Source of the DNA: Arenicellales bacterium
Lineage (GTDB): Bacteria > Pseudomonadota > Gammaproteobacteria > BMS3Bbin11
Length of the DNA: 59,766 nt
Direction: 5' to 3'
Assembly (NCBI GenBank): GCA_029287915.1
Contig: JARFQE010000016.1
Span: 1-59,766, forward strand
Part shown: piece after piece, positions 17,823 through 28,271 of the stretch
Position numbering within the stretch: the stretch's first letter is position 1
Layout: each line of letters starts with the position of its first letter
Translations under genes and position numbers: made by a program
The notes under the pieces: model-generated
Told to the model about the DNA's origin: nothing
What the model saw: the letters and a program-made list of their open reading frames with translations, nothing else
Database searches by the model: none

Positions 17823-20591
17823 TTGAACAAAACAGCTATAAATAAAAAATGGGTCTACAGCTTTAGCGAAGGCGATGGCAAAAACAAGAAACTGCTTGGC
17901 GGCAAGGGAGCTAATCTGTGCGAGATGACCCAGATCGGTCTCAATGTGCCACCCGGTTTTGTCATCACTACGGAAGCCTGCCTGGACTTCATTGACGCTG
18001 ATAATAATGCACTTCCTGACGGTTTGATGGAACAGGTACGCATGCAAATGCAGGCCACGGAGGCTGCTACCGGTAGAAAATTCGGTGATAGTGAGGATCC
18101 GCTGCTGGTATCTGTACGCTCTGGTTCTGCCATGTCCATGCCAGGCATGATGGACACCATACTCAATCTCGGGCTGAACTCTGAAACCCTCATTGGCGAG
18201 ATCAGGCAGACTGGCGATGAACGTTTCGGCTACGACTCCTACCGCCGTTTTATACAGTTGTTTGGCAAGGTTGCTCTGGGCATTGATGATGAACTGTTTG
18301 ACAAGCAGTTCGAAGCAGTTAAACAGAAAGCCCATGTATCGGAAGATGTCGGACTTTCTGCTGCCGACCTTAAAGAAGTCAGCGAACGATTCCTGCGTGT
18401 CGTAGCAGAACAGACTGGCCGGCCATTTCCTGAGGACCCCTATGAGCAGCTGGAGATTGCCATCAAGGCTGTCTTTGGTTCATGGATGGGCAAACGTGCG
18501 ATCGACTATCGCCGGGAATTCAATATCACACCGGATATGGCCAATGGCACTGCCGTCAATGTTTGCACGATGGTATTTGGCAATCGTGGTAATGACTCTG
18601 CCACTGGCGTTGCTTTCACGCGAAACCCGGGCACAGGGGAAAACAAACTGTATGGCGAATACCTCGTCAATGCACAGGGCGAAGATGTCGTTGCCGGCAT
18701 CCGCACACCAAAGCCAATTGACCAGCTCGTTAACGAGATGCCGGAAATGGCTCGCCAACTGGAAGCACTTCGTCAGAAACTTGAAAGCCACTATCATGAA
18801 GTTCAGGATTTTGAGTTTACCATCGAACGCGGAACACTGTATTGTCTACAGACCCGCAATGGCAAGATGAATGCAGCAGCCATGGTAAAGACCTCGGTGG
18901 AAATGAAAGATGAGGGATTGATAGATAAAAAACAGGCGTTGCTGCGTATCGATCCTGTATTGCTGGAGCAGATGCTTTACCCGCGCATCGACCCGGATGT
19001 CCGTGCCACTGCCCTGGCACAGGGTTTACCTGCTTCGCCAGGCGCAGCCTGTGGTCGTGCCGTGTTCGATGCCGACAGGGCAGAGAAACAGGGCAAGGCC
19101 GGTGAGCGTGTTATTCTGGTTCGCGAAGAAACCAAACCGGAGGACATCCACGGGTTCTTCGCCTCGCAGGGGATCCTGACAAGCCGGGGCGGCAAGACCT
19201 CGCATGCAGCAGTCGTCGCTCGCGGCATGGGCAAACCCTGTGTTGCAGGTGCAGAAGGAATAGAGGTGGATGTCGCCATGCGCGAAGCATTTGTTGGTGA
19301 TACCACAATCCATGAAGGTGACATGATTACCCTTGATGGTACAACCGGGCGCGTTTATCTCGGTGAGATTGCTACCGTTGAAGCGGACTTCTCCACCGAG
19401 CTCAATATACTCCTGCACTGGGCAGATGAGGCAGCACGATTGATTGTCATGGCCAACGGCGATAGCGCCTCAGATGGACGACGTGCGCTGAAATATGGCG
19501 CTAAAGGCATTGGACTGTGCCGTACTGAGCGAATGTTCAATGATGTCGATCGTCTGCCTGTGGTGATAGAAATGATCGTCGCAGACACACTTGAAGATCG
19601 GCAGGCTGCCCTGGACAAGTTACTACCCATGCAGCGCAGTGACTTCAAAGAGCTGTTCGAAGTAATGTCTCCGCATCCGGTAACCATTCGCCTGCTGGAT
19701 CCTCCGATACATGAATTTTTGCCATCAGAGAGCCAGTTGATGGATGAGCTTAAGTACCTGAGGCGGTTGAAACAAACGGTCCAGGGTATTGATGTGCTTG
19801 CAGGCACTATGTCATTGCTGGTGGATCCGAACAGGGCAAGCAGCGAGGCTGAATCGATCCGCCATCTCGTCGAGGCTCACCTCGTTGAGGAAGCCATAGC
19901 CAAGAAAGAGTCGATGCTGAAAAAGGTGCGGGTACTCTATGAAACTAATCCAATGCTGGGTCATCGTGGCGTCCGTCTTGGCATAACCTTCCCGGAAATC
20001 TATTCCATGCAGATTCGCGCCATACTGGAGGCAGCCATAGAGTGTGAAAAAAACGGCATCGAAGTACATCCCAAGATCAAGGTCCCACAGGTATGCACTG
20101 CACAGGAACTACAGTACGTAAAAGAACATGTCAATTCTATCAGCGATGAGCTGAAAGAAGACCTGGGTCATGCACCGCAGTTCCAGTTCGGCACCATGAT
20201 CGAAGTAGTGCGTGCCTGCATGCGCGCAGAAAATCTCGCCGAAGAAGCAGAGTTCTTTTCTTTTGGTACCAACGACCTGACCCAGGCAACATTCTCGTTC
20301 TCTCGTGAAGACGCTGAAAACAAGTTCCTGCCAATGTACAACGAGTACGGAATACTTCAGGACAACCCATTTGAAGTACTGGATGAAAAAGGCGTTGGCA
20401 AACTGATGGCACTGGCAGTCGAGTGGGGCAGAAAAGCACGCCCTGATCTGCAGGTCGGTATTTGTGGTGAACATGGCGGACATCCTGCATCGATATACTT
20501 TTGTCATCGTGCCGGACTCGACTACATTTCCTGTTCAGCACCCCGCGTACCTGTCGCACGACTGGCAGCAGCGCATGCGGCATTAACATGA
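17823..20591 (+). CDS. ppdK: Pyruvate, phosphate dikinase
   Basis: PPDK reversibly converts pyruvate, ATP and phosphate to PEP, AMP and PPi. At 922 residues it has the family's full length. The N-terminal ATP-grasp domain opens with LLGGKGANLCEMTQIGL and contains SVRSGSAMSMPGMMDT. The central phosphohistidine domain has the swivelling His in GGKTSHAAVVARGMGKPCV. The C-terminal TIM barrel carries the PEP/pyruvate site (RTERMF, GTNDLTQ, CGEHGGHP). The start is TTG at 17823: AGGTCAGGAA lies just upstream and no ATG or GTG is near. It is divergent from the OCD operon and convergent with the glycogen operon, and could supply PEP for gluconeogenesis. No dedicated regulatory kinase is seen nearby. 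Confidence 0.96.
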   Translation: MNKTAINKKWVYSFSEGDGKNKKLLGGKGANLCEMTQIGLNVPPGFVITTEACLDFIDADNNALPDGLMEQVRMQMQATEAATGRKFGDSEDPLLVSVRSGSAMSMPGMMDTILNLGLNSETLIGEIRQTGDERFGYDSYRRFIQLFGKVALGIDDELFDKQFEAVKQKAHVSEDVGLSAADLKEVSERFLRVVAEQTGRPFPEDPYEQLEIAIKAVFGSWMGKRAIDYRREFNITPDMANGTAVNVCTMVFGNRGNDSATGVAFTRNPGTGENKLYGEYLVNAQGEDVVAGIRTPKPIDQLVNEMPEMARQLEALRQKLESHYHEVQDFEFTIERGTLYCLQTRNGKMNAAAMVKTSVEMKDEGLIDKKQALLRIDPVLLEQMLYPRIDPDVRATALAQGLPASPGAACGRAVFDADRAEKQGKAGERVILVREETKPEDIHGFFASQGILTSRGGKTSHAAVVARGMGKPCVAGAEGIEVDVAMREAFVGDTTIHEGDMITLDGTTGRVYLGEIATVEADFSTELNILLHWADEAARLIVMANGDSASDGRRALKYGAKGIGLCRTERMFNDVDRLPVVIEMIVADTLEDRQAALDKLLPMQRSDFKELFEVMSPHPVTIRLLDPPIHEFLPSESQLMDELKYLRRLKQTVQGIDVLAGTMSLLVDPNRASSEAESIRHLVEAHLVEEAIAKKESMLKKVRVLYETNPMLGHRGVRLGITFPEIYSMQIRAILEAAIECEKNGIEVHPKIKVPQVCTAQELQYVKEHVNSISDELKEDLGHAPQFQFGTMIEVVRACMRAENLAEEAEFFSFGTNDLTQATFSFSREDAENKFLPMYNEYGILQDNPFEVLDEKGVGKLMALAVEWGRKARPDLQVGICGEHGGHPASIYFCHRAGLDYISCSAPRVPVARLAAAHAALT

Positions 20592-20716
20592 GTTAGTTGT
20601 TGTGATGCCGCATGACTGAGGTTTTCGACTTTAATGGGCAGTTTATATTCTGCTTATTTCATTCAGGCTTGAAGTCAAACTGACTGGTTTTTCTCATTTT
20701 ATGTGCAATCAAGAAA

Positions 20717-23248
20717 CTACCTGGAGGGCTCAGCAGTTGTCGGATTTATCGGACCAGGTTTAATCTGGTCCAGCTTCCATATATCGTTATTGTATTCCTC
20801 AATAGTTCGGTCTGAAGAGAACATTCCGCAGCATGCAGTATTCATGATACTCATCTTTATCCATTGCTGCCGATCACGATAGCAATCTGCTGCACGTTGC
20901 TGGGTATCAATGTAGTCACGAAAATCTGCCAGGGTAAACCAGGGATCATGACGATCCTTGAGCGTATCGATGAGATCATTGAAGATTCCCGGTTCATCAA
21001 TATTGAAATGACCTGACTCGAGCAGGTTCATGACCTTGCGCAGATCCTCATCACCGTCAATGATAGACTGAGGATTATAGTGTTCCTTCATCGCTGCCAG
21101 ATCCTCGACACGGTGGCCGAAAAGGAAGAAATTATTCTTCCCGACAGCATCCAGTATTTCTATATTGGCACCATCATAGGTACCGATGGTCAAGGCACCA
21201 TTCATCATGAACTTCATATTTCCGGTTCCCGAGGCTTCCTTTCCTGCCGTTGAAATCTGTTCCGACAGGTCTGTACCCGGAGCAATGATCTCCATTGCCG
21301 AGACACTGAAATTAGGCAAAAAAGTGAGCTTCAGAAGATCTCCGATATCAGGATCCTCATTGATTACTGAGGAAACATTATTGATCAGTTTGATTATCAT
21401 TTTAGCCCGTGAATAACCAGGGGCAGCCTTGCCGCCTATAAGCACACAGCGATTGGTCCAGTTCTCGACATGACCAGCTTTTATGCGGTTATAGAGATGA
21501 ATTACGTGCAGTACATTCAATAACTGGCGCTTGTATTCATGAATACGTTTTACCTGCACATCAAACATCGAGTGAGGGTTGAATACAATGCCACATTGCT
21601 GTTCTACGAGACGTGCCAGACGTTCCTTATTCTGGTGCTTGACCTCATACCAGGTATCGTGAAACTTCTTTTCTGACGGGTCACTGAATTTCTTCAGCGC
21701 ATCGATCTGGCGCAGATCCCGTAGCCAGTTTTCACCTATATGCTGACTGATCAGGCTACTCATTAGTGGGTTAGCATGGGCAATCCAGCGTCGTGGTGTA
21801 ACACCATTGGTTTTATTGTTGAATTTTTCCGGCCATAGCTCGTAAAAATCTCGAAACAGGCCTTCCTTCAATAACTCGGAATGCAGATGTGCAACGCCAT
21901 TGACTGAGAAACTGCCGGCGATGGCCAGATGTGCCATCCTGACCTGGCGCACTGCTCCTTCCTCGACTAGCGACATTCGTTTCATTCGTTCCGCGTCACC
22001 AGGCCAACGCTGCGAAATTTCTCTAAGCATCTGTGAATTGATCTTGTAGATAATCTCGAGAACACGCGGCAGTAATCGTTCAAATAGAAACACCGGCCAT
22101 TTTTCCAGCGCTTCCGGCAACAAGGTATGGTTGGTATAGGCCATGCAGCTGGTGGTGATATCCCATGCCTGATCCCACTGCATACCATTTTCATCGATCA
22201 GGATGCGCATCAACTCAGCTACCGCGATCGAAGGATGGGTATCATTGAGCTGAAATATATTGCCTTCGGCAAAGTCAGTCATGCCATTACTACTGGTTTC
22301 TTTCCAGCTGCGTTGAATATCTTTAAGACTGGCCGAGGCCAGGAAATACTGCTGCCGCAGACGCAGTTCCTTGCCATTTTCACTGGTATCATTAGGATAC
22401 AGCACCATGGTAATGGCCTCAGCATGATTTTTTTGTTCTACCGCTTCAGCGTAATCACCAGCATTGAATTCCTCCAGCGAAAACTCATCGGTAGCTGCCG
22501 CACGCCACAGACGCAGGGTATTCACAGTATCATTTTGATATCCCGACACTGGCACGTCATAGGGAATGGCCAGAATATCCTGCGTATCGACCCATTTTTT
22601 TACCGTTCTGCCCTGCTCATCGGTTACGGTTTCCGTTCTGCCCCCGAAATGAATTACCTGAGATAATTCGCTACGTTTGATTTCCCATGGATTACCTTCG
22701 CGCAGCCAGTGATCTGGTTCCTCGATCTGATAACCATGTTCAAGTTGCTGCCTGAAAATCCCGTACTCATAACGCAGGCCAAAGCCGATCACCGGTAGCT
22801 GTAGTGCAGCACAGGAATCCATAAAACAGGCAGCCAGCCTGCCCAGACCACCATTGCCTAGCCCGGCATCGTGTTCCTGCTGCTCAATGCCTTCCAGCTT
22901 GAAACAGAAATCCTGTATGGCCTGGTCAATATTGTCCCGCAAATCCAGGTTCAGGACATGGTTACCGAGTGAACGGCCAATAAGGAACTCCAGTGACAGG
23001 TAGGAGGCACGCCTGACTTTGTTACGCCGGTAAGTATCCCAGGTTCGATGCCAGTTACCCATGATACGATCACGTATCACCAGAGCCATGGCTTCGTAGA
23101 GGCTATATTTACTGCAGTTGGTAAAATGGCCAAGGTGATTGCACAAATAGTACAGAAAATCCCTCTCCAGCTTTTTCGCATTGGTTGATGGTTCGTTGAA
23201 GTCTATCGCTTTTAACTTCAATAACTTTATATCATCGATATCAATCAT
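20717..23248 (-). CDS. glgP: Glycogen phosphorylase
   Basis: GlgP phosphorolyses alpha-1,4-glucan ends to glucose-1-phosphate. The protein is about 843 residues, close to E. coli GlgP. The pyridoxal phosphate Lys lies in GTGNMKFMMNGALTIGTYDGAN. The N-terminal half has LEFLIGRSLGNH and GNGGLGRLAACFMDSCA. The start is uncertain: ATG at 23248 follows the glgA stop as TAAAATG, suggesting coupling. Another ATG at 23263 would add five residues and overlap glgA by 14 bases. A longer in-frame extension to 23380 lies inside glgA and is rejected. It is the last gene of the glycogen operon and converges with ppdK. Confidence 0.96.
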   Translation of the reverse strand: MIDIDDIKLLKLKAIDFNEPSTNAKKLERDFLYYLCNHLGHFTNCSKYSLYEAMALVIRDRIMGNWHRTWDTYRRNKVRRASYLSLEFLIGRSLGNHVLNLDLRDNIDQAIQDFCFKLEGIEQQEHDAGLGNGGLGRLAACFMDSCAALQLPVIGFGLRYEYGIFRQQLEHGYQIEEPDHWLREGNPWEIKRSELSQVIHFGGRTETVTDEQGRTVKKWVDTQDILAIPYDVPVSGYQNDTVNTLRLWRAAATDEFSLEEFNAGDYAEAVEQKNHAEAITMVLYPNDTSENGKELRLRQQYFLASASLKDIQRSWKETSSNGMTDFAEGNIFQLNDTHPSIAVAELMRILIDENGMQWDQAWDITTSCMAYTNHTLLPEALEKWPVFLFERLLPRVLEIIYKINSQMLREISQRWPGDAERMKRMSLVEEGAVRQVRMAHLAIAGSFSVNGVAHLHSELLKEGLFRDFYELWPEKFNNKTNGVTPRRWIAHANPLMSSLISQHIGENWLRDLRQIDALKKFSDPSEKKFHDTWYEVKHQNKERLARLVEQQCGIVFNPHSMFDVQVKRIHEYKRQLLNVLHVIHLYNRIKAGHVENWTNRCVLIGGKAAPGYSRAKMIIKLINNVSSVINEDPDIGDLLKLTFLPNFSVSAMEIIAPGTDLSEQISTAGKEASGTGNMKFMMNGALTIGTYDGANIEILDAVGKNNFFLFGHRVEDLAAMKEHYNPQSIIDGDEDLRKVMNLLESGHFNIDEPGIFNDLIDTLKDRHDPWFTLADFRDYIDTQQRAADCYRDRQQWIKMSIMNTACCGMFSSDRTIEEYNNDIWKLDQIKPGPINPTTAEPSR

Positions 23249-23249
23249 T

Positions 23250-24725
23250 TTATCTGGCTTCATATTGTTGGTATAAATCAAGGTATTGCTGCGCACTGTC
23301 CTGCCAGTCAAAGTGTTGTTGCATGGCATTTTGCACCAGTTTTTTCCAGACTTTTGGCCGGCGTCGCAGAGACAGAGCATAGTCTATAGCATCATACAGG
23401 GCATCAGCATGCTGTCGTGTAAACACGAAACCAGTTGCCGTTCCCTGATGCAATGCTTCTGCGCTGGCATGAACAACGGTATCAGCCAGGCCTCCAGTTT
23501 TGTGTACCACAGGTGGGGTACCGTAACGCAGGCTATAGAGCTGGTTCAGTCCACAGGGTTCGAAGCGTGAAGGCATCAGAAACAGGTCGCTACCCGCTTC
23601 GATCTGATGTGCCAGTGGCTCGGAATATCCAAGATGAAGAAAAACTCTGTCAGCGTGCAGCTCGGATAGTTGTTGTAATCGCTGTTCATAATCTGCCTGG
23701 CCACTGCCGAGAACAACAAAACGTGCCGTCGTATTAGCAAGCAGGCGTGGGATTACCTGCAACAGCAGATCAACACCTTTCTGTTCCACCAGCCGACCAA
23801 TAAAACCAAGCACTGGTGCGGCGCTACGCGACTGTTTCAGATTAGCTCCGAATGCTTTTAACAATGCCTGACGGTTTTTTCGCTTGGCTTCGAATATATC
23901 ATCCTGCCCAGGGCTATAATTAGCGGCAAGACTGGAATCGGTGGCGGGATTCCACTTGTCTGAATCAATGCCATTGAGAATTCCAGTCAATTTATGTTGA
24001 CGTGAATGCAACAATCCTTCGAAACCATAGCCGAAATCAGCAGTGCAGATTTCCTTTGCATAGGTCGGGCTGACAGTTGTTACGTGATCAGAAAACACTA
24101 TCCCTGCCTTGAGCATGGAGAAACCGCTGTAAAATTCGACTGATTCATGCGACCACCACTCCGACGGTAGCTTCAGGGCCATGAACTCATCATGCGAGTA
24201 ATGCCCGCCATAGGCAAGATTATGAATGGTAAATATTTTAATGACAGGGCTACTCTGCAGACTCAGAAAAGCAGCAACCAGTCCAGTTTGCCAGTCATTG
24301 CTGTGAACCACATCAGGGGTCCAGCCGGTATTGGCATGATCCACTGCCAGACCTGCTACAGCGCGCGAAAATACCGTGAAGCGCTCTGCATTATCAGGCC
24401 AGTCATAACCATCGGGATCAAGATAAGGGTTTCCCGCACGACAATATAACTCCGGGATATCTATCAGCCATAAATTCACTGGCAGGGTTTCATCCTGCAC
24501 CTCGATCACTCTTGCGTCGTAGTGCCTGTTCACACCCGGCAATTCCAACCAGCCAGCGATGCGAAATGTTTTTATCTGCTTCATGATGTCCAGGTAGGCG
24601 GGCAGCACAATGCGCACATCGGCCCCATTGGCAGCGAGGGCCTGTGGCAGGCTCCAGCTTACATCAGCCAGACCGCCCGTTTTTATCAAGGGATACATCT
24701 CACTCGAGGTAAACAGAACTTTCAT
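23250..24725 (-). CDS. glgA: Glycogen synthase (ADP-glucose type, GT5)
   Basis: GlgA elongates alpha-1,4-glucan from ADP-glucose. It is 491 residues with a GT-B fold. The N-terminal KTGGLADVSWSLP (about residues 15-27) carries the ADP-glucose-binding KxGGL element. The C-terminal domain has GFIGRLVEQKGVDLL, then SRFEPCGLNQLYSLRYGTPP with the catalytic Glu, then KTGGLADTV. Its start overlaps the end of glgB by 4 bases. With glgC upstream it completes ADP-glucose-dependent glycogen synthesis. Confidence 0.96.
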   Translation of the reverse strand: MKVLFTSSEMYPLIKTGGLADVSWSLPQALAANGADVRIVLPAYLDIMKQIKTFRIAGWLELPGVNRHYDARVIEVQDETLPVNLWLIDIPELYCRAGNPYLDPDGYDWPDNAERFTVFSRAVAGLAVDHANTGWTPDVVHSNDWQTGLVAAFLSLQSSPVIKIFTIHNLAYGGHYSHDEFMALKLPSEWWSHESVEFYSGFSMLKAGIVFSDHVTTVSPTYAKEICTADFGYGFEGLLHSRQHKLTGILNGIDSDKWNPATDSSLAANYSPGQDDIFEAKRKNRQALLKAFGANLKQSRSAAPVLGFIGRLVEQKGVDLLLQVIPRLLANTTARFVVLGSGQADYEQRLQQLSELHADRVFLHLGYSEPLAHQIEAGSDLFLMPSRFEPCGLNQLYSLRYGTPPVVHKTGGLADTVVHASAEALHQGTATGFVFTRQHADALYDAIDYALSLRRRPKVWKKLVQNAMQQHFDWQDSAQQYLDLYQQYEAR

Positions 24726-26896
24726 GATTGTTTTCTAAGCAGCAGTGCCGACAGCGGCGGTAATGTCAGCTCGACGGAAGCAGGCATTCCCTTCCAGACC
24801 TGCGCATGTGCGTTAAGAACTCCTTCATTACCCTGATTGCTGCCGCCATAATAGTCCGAATCGGTATTCAGTATCTCATGGTAGTCACCAACTTCAGGCA
24901 CACCAATGCGATAAGCATGACGAGGCACCGGAGTAAAATTAAACAAACAGACAATATGATCATGCTCTGACCAGCGAATGAAAGACAATACCGATTGATC
25001 CCGATTTTCACAGTCAATCCATTCGAACCCATCGCCGGAGAAATCACGTTGGTGCAGGGCACTGTACTGGCGGTAAAGTCGATTCAGATCACCAACCAGA
25101 AACTGCAAGCCCTGATGTCCCGCTACAGAGGCTAATGACCAGTCCAGGGCTTTTTGACAGTCCCATTCATCCCATTGACCAAACTCACCGCCCATAAAGA
25201 GCAGTTTCTTGCCGGGATGAGCATACTGCCACGCATATAACAACCTGAGGTTGGCTCGCTTCTGCCATTCGTCACCAGGCATCTTGTCGAGCATGCTGCG
25301 CTTCATGTGCACGACCTCATCATGCGAAAACGGCAGAATGAAATTCTCCGTGTAGGCATACAGCTGACTGAAAGTTAACTTGTCCTGGTGATACTTGCGA
25401 TGTACCGGATCAAACTCGATATATTCCAGCGTATCGTTCATCCACCCCATATTCCATTTCATGGAAAACCCAAGCCCGCCAAGATAGACCGGGCGTGACA
25501 CCATTGGCCACGAGGTCGACTCTTCCGCCATAGTCAGGGCACCGGGGAAACTGGCATGTACGACTTCATTGAGATCCTTGAAAAAAGCGATCACTTCGAG
25601 ATTTTCCCGACCGCCAAATTCATTTGGCATCCATTCGCCGTCCTTTCTCGAATAATCCAGATAAAGCATAGAAGCCACGGCATCCACACGCAGTCCGTCG
25701 ACATGAAATTCCTGCAGCCAGTAGATTGCATTGGATAACAGGAAATTCTTCACCTCATTTCGACCGTAGTCAAAGATCAATGTACCCCAGTCTTTGTGCT
25801 CACCTCGCCGTGGGTCGGCATGTTCATAGGTTGCCCTGCCAGTAAAACGAGCCAGTGCGTATTCATCTCGCGGAAAATGCCCCGGTACCCAGTCAAGCAT
25901 CACACCGATACCCCTCTGATGACAAAGGTCTACCAGAAAACGAAAATCATTCGGTGAACCGAAACGTGCCGTGGGAGCATAGAAGCCTGTCACCTGGTAG
26001 CCCCAGGACTGGTCCAGTGGATGTTCCATCACAGGCAACAGTTCAATATGTGTGTAACCTAAAGCTGATACGTAATCGACCAGGCGTAATGCAATATCGC
26101 GGTAATTCATGAAATCACCTTGCTTGTTTCTTTGCCAGGAACCAAGGTGTAGCTCGTAAATTGCCATTGGTTCGCGCTGCCAGTCCCAGTTCTTTCGCTG
26201 CGTCATCCACTGGTCATCCTGCCACTCAAATTGTTCATCTGCAGGAACAACACAATCAATCTGAGGTCTTGACTTCATTTGTTGTGCGTAAGGATCAATC
26301 TTGGTCAAAACAGAATCATCCTCGGTGAGGATTTCATACTGGTAATTATCTCCACTGGTTAATCCGGGGATGAAGATTTCCCATATACCTGAATAGCCAC
26401 GATTACGCATCAGGTGGCGCAATCCATGCCAGCCGTTGAAGCTTCCAACTACACTAACGCGTTTGACACCTGGAGCCCAGACAGCGAACTGGCAACCGGC
26501 TATACCATCCACAGTCATCAGTCTGGCGCCAAGAAAGCGATAGGCATGATGGTGACGCCCCTCAGCAAACAGATGCAGATCAAGGTCACCAATCTGTGGT
26601 GAGAAGCTATAGGGAGAAATAACCTCATAACTGTTACCTTGATGCTTTTCCACCCAGTCCAGTTTGTAATGCTGGGGTAAAGCTGCGGTCTGCTTGCGGG
26701 TAAGTTGGAACTCAAAAATGTCCGTACCCTGCAGCCGGGTCATTGCTCCAAAACCCTGCAGGTTTACAGACTCTGCTGTCGGCATCATCGCTCTTACGAT
26801 TGAGCCACCGTTACATGGCTGAACACCGAGTACGGCAAACGGATCATGTAGTCTGCCCTGCTGAAGTTGCTGCATCTGCCATTTGTAATTACTCAT
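24722..26896 (-). CDS. glgB: 1,4-alpha-glucan branching enzyme (GH13)
   Basis: GlgB makes alpha-1,6 branches. It is 724 residues, like the E. coli enzyme. An N-terminal glucan-binding (N1) region precedes the CBM48 domain (FAVWAPGVKRVSVVGSFNGW, about residues 133-152). The GH13 barrel has the catalytic Asp in DGLRVDAVASMLYLDYSR and the Glu in MAEESTSWP. The transition-state Asp is in LPFSHDEVVHMKRS. The C-terminal all-beta domain ends LPPLSALLLRK. It overlaps malQ by 8 bases and glgA by 4 bases. Confidence 0.97.
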   Translation of the reverse strand: MSNYKWQMQQLQQGRLHDPFAVLGVQPCNGGSIVRAMMPTAESVNLQGFGAMTRLQGTDIFEFQLTRKQTAALPQHYKLDWVEKHQGNSYEVISPYSFSPQIGDLDLHLFAEGRHHHAYRFLGARLMTVDGIAGCQFAVWAPGVKRVSVVGSFNGWHGLRHLMRNRGYSGIWEIFIPGLTSGDNYQYEILTEDDSVLTKIDPYAQQMKSRPQIDCVVPADEQFEWQDDQWMTQRKNWDWQREPMAIYELHLGSWQRNKQGDFMNYRDIALRLVDYVSALGYTHIELLPVMEHPLDQSWGYQVTGFYAPTARFGSPNDFRFLVDLCHQRGIGVMLDWVPGHFPRDEYALARFTGRATYEHADPRRGEHKDWGTLIFDYGRNEVKNFLLSNAIYWLQEFHVDGLRVDAVASMLYLDYSRKDGEWMPNEFGGRENLEVIAFFKDLNEVVHASFPGALTMAEESTSWPMVSRPVYLGGLGFSMKWNMGWMNDTLEYIEFDPVHRKYHQDKLTFSQLYAYTENFILPFSHDEVVHMKRSMLDKMPGDEWQKRANLRLLYAWQYAHPGKKLLFMGGEFGQWDEWDCQKALDWSLASVAGHQGLQFLVGDLNRLYRQYSALHQRDFSGDGFEWIDCENRDQSVLSFIRWSEHDHIVCLFNFTPVPRHAYRIGVPEVGDYHEILNTDSDYYGGSNQGNEGVLNAHAQVWKGMPASVELTLPPLSALLLRKQS

Positions 26897-28271
26897 TTGC
26901 TAAACGCCCACTTTCATTCAGTAAATCATGAATGCGCAGTTGTAGATCATTGTCCAGGCTCTCCATCGACAGCATCCAGTTCCAGTTGCCCTCCATTGTG
27001 CCCGGTGTATTCAGTCTGGCATCTTCTCCGAGTTCCAGAAAATCCTGCATAGGTATAACTGACAGACAGGCCCTGGAAAACATAGAAGATTCTATCATTG
27101 ACCAGACAATATCATCTTGCGGCGAGATACCAATAGTCTGACGAACGTGTTCCTGCTGCTGCACAGAAAGCGATGAGAACCAGCCTCGTAAAGTGTTGTT
27201 ATCGTGGGTACCAGTATAGGCAACAGTATTTTCCGTTATGTTGCGCGGCTTATGTGGATTGTCTTCGAAGTCGTCGAATCCAAATTGCAGCACGGCCATA
27301 CCTGGCAGTTTATGTTTCTGTTTCAGTTTCCTCACTGCATCGGTGATGATACCGAGATCTTCGGCAACCATGGGTACCGGGCCGATGTCTTTTTCTATCA
27401 TGGACAACAGCTCATCACCGGGTGTCTGCTGCCAGTGACCATCAACTGCGTTGTCATTTTTAGCATCAATCATCCATACCGCTTCGAGGCCACGAAAATG
27501 GTCGATGCGGAACATGTCGACCCATTCCATGAGATATTTAATACGTGCTTTCCACCAGCTGAACCCCTCTGCCTGCATGGCCTGCCAGTTATAATGTGGA
27601 TTCCCCCAGCGTTGCCCGGTAGCCGAGAAATAGTCCGGCGGCACACCGGCGATGTAAATCGGGTGCCCTTCATCATCCAGCAGAAACATTTCGCGGTGTG
27701 CCCAGACATCTGCGCTATCATGGGCTACGAAGATCGGCAGATCGCCAAAGATAATAATGCCCTGGCTTTCCGCCTGCATGTGCATTTCATGCCAGAAATC
27801 AAGCAGCTTATACTGCTGCCATTTGATAGCTATCAGTTCATCTTTGTACTGCTTACGAATCTTTTCCATTGCACCTGTTTCACGGTCTCGATGCGGCGCC
27901 AGCCAGGAATACCATGGACGGCCTAGATACAGGCGCTTGAGCACCATGTAGTGGGCAAAGTCCTCTAGCCAGTGTGCCTGCTGCTGGCAAAAAAAACTAA
28001 ACTCGTCAGATGATAGATCTACGGTGCCATACATCTCGGCAACTTCCGGGAACAACAAGGGATCTACGGCAAAAACAGATTGAGTCTGGTATGGTGAGCC
28101 ATCCGCATGTGGCACGCCCAGCGGCAGGATTTGCCATACTGACAGGCCGCTTTGGTGCATGAAATCGAACCAACGGTTCAAACGGTTACCCTGCGACGTA
28201 GCCGGCAACGACCGCGGGTGCAGCAGCACACCTGCACGGCGCTGCTGGAAAACACTTTTATCCCAGGTCAT
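26889..28271 (-). CDS. malQ: 4-alpha-glucanotransferase (amylomaltase, GH77)
   Basis: MalQ disproportionates maltooligosaccharides, moving glucan chains between acceptors. It is about 460 residues, the compact GH77 type without the N-terminal extension of enterobacterial MalQ. The start RRAGVLLHPRSLP and WQILPLGVPHADGSPYQ are family hallmarks. The catalytic residues are in RIDHFRGLEAVW (Asp nucleophile), VAEDLGIIT (Glu) and YTGTHDNNTLRGWF (Asp). It overlaps the GH57 gene by 4 bases and glgB by 8. In this operon it probably recycles short chains left by phosphorylase and the GH57 enzyme. Confidence 0.94.
   Translation of the reverse strand: MTWDKSVFQQRRAGVLLHPRSLPATSQGNRLNRWFDFMHQSGLSVWQILPLGVPHADGSPYQTQSVFAVDPLLFPEVAEMYGTVDLSSDEFSFFCQQQAHWLEDFAHYMVLKRLYLGRPWYSWLAPHRDRETGAMEKIRKQYKDELIAIKWQQYKLLDFWHEMHMQAESQGIIIFGDLPIFVAHDSADVWAHREMFLLDDEGHPIYIAGVPPDYFSATGQRWGNPHYNWQAMQAEGFSWWKARIKYLMEWVDMFRIDHFRGLEAVWMIDAKNDNAVDGHWQQTPGDELLSMIEKDIGPVPMVAEDLGIITDAVRKLKQKHKLPGMAVLQFGFDDFEDNPHKPRNITENTVAYTGTHDNNTLRGWFSSLSVQQQEHVRQTIGISPQDDIVWSMIESSMFSRACLSVIPMQDFLELGEDARLNTPGTMEGNWNWMLSMESLDNDLQLRIHDLLNESGRLANE

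Noticed and set aside
23263-23380. N-terminal extension of glgP
   Set aside because: It lies within glgA coding sequence in another frame and does not resemble the start of GlgP.
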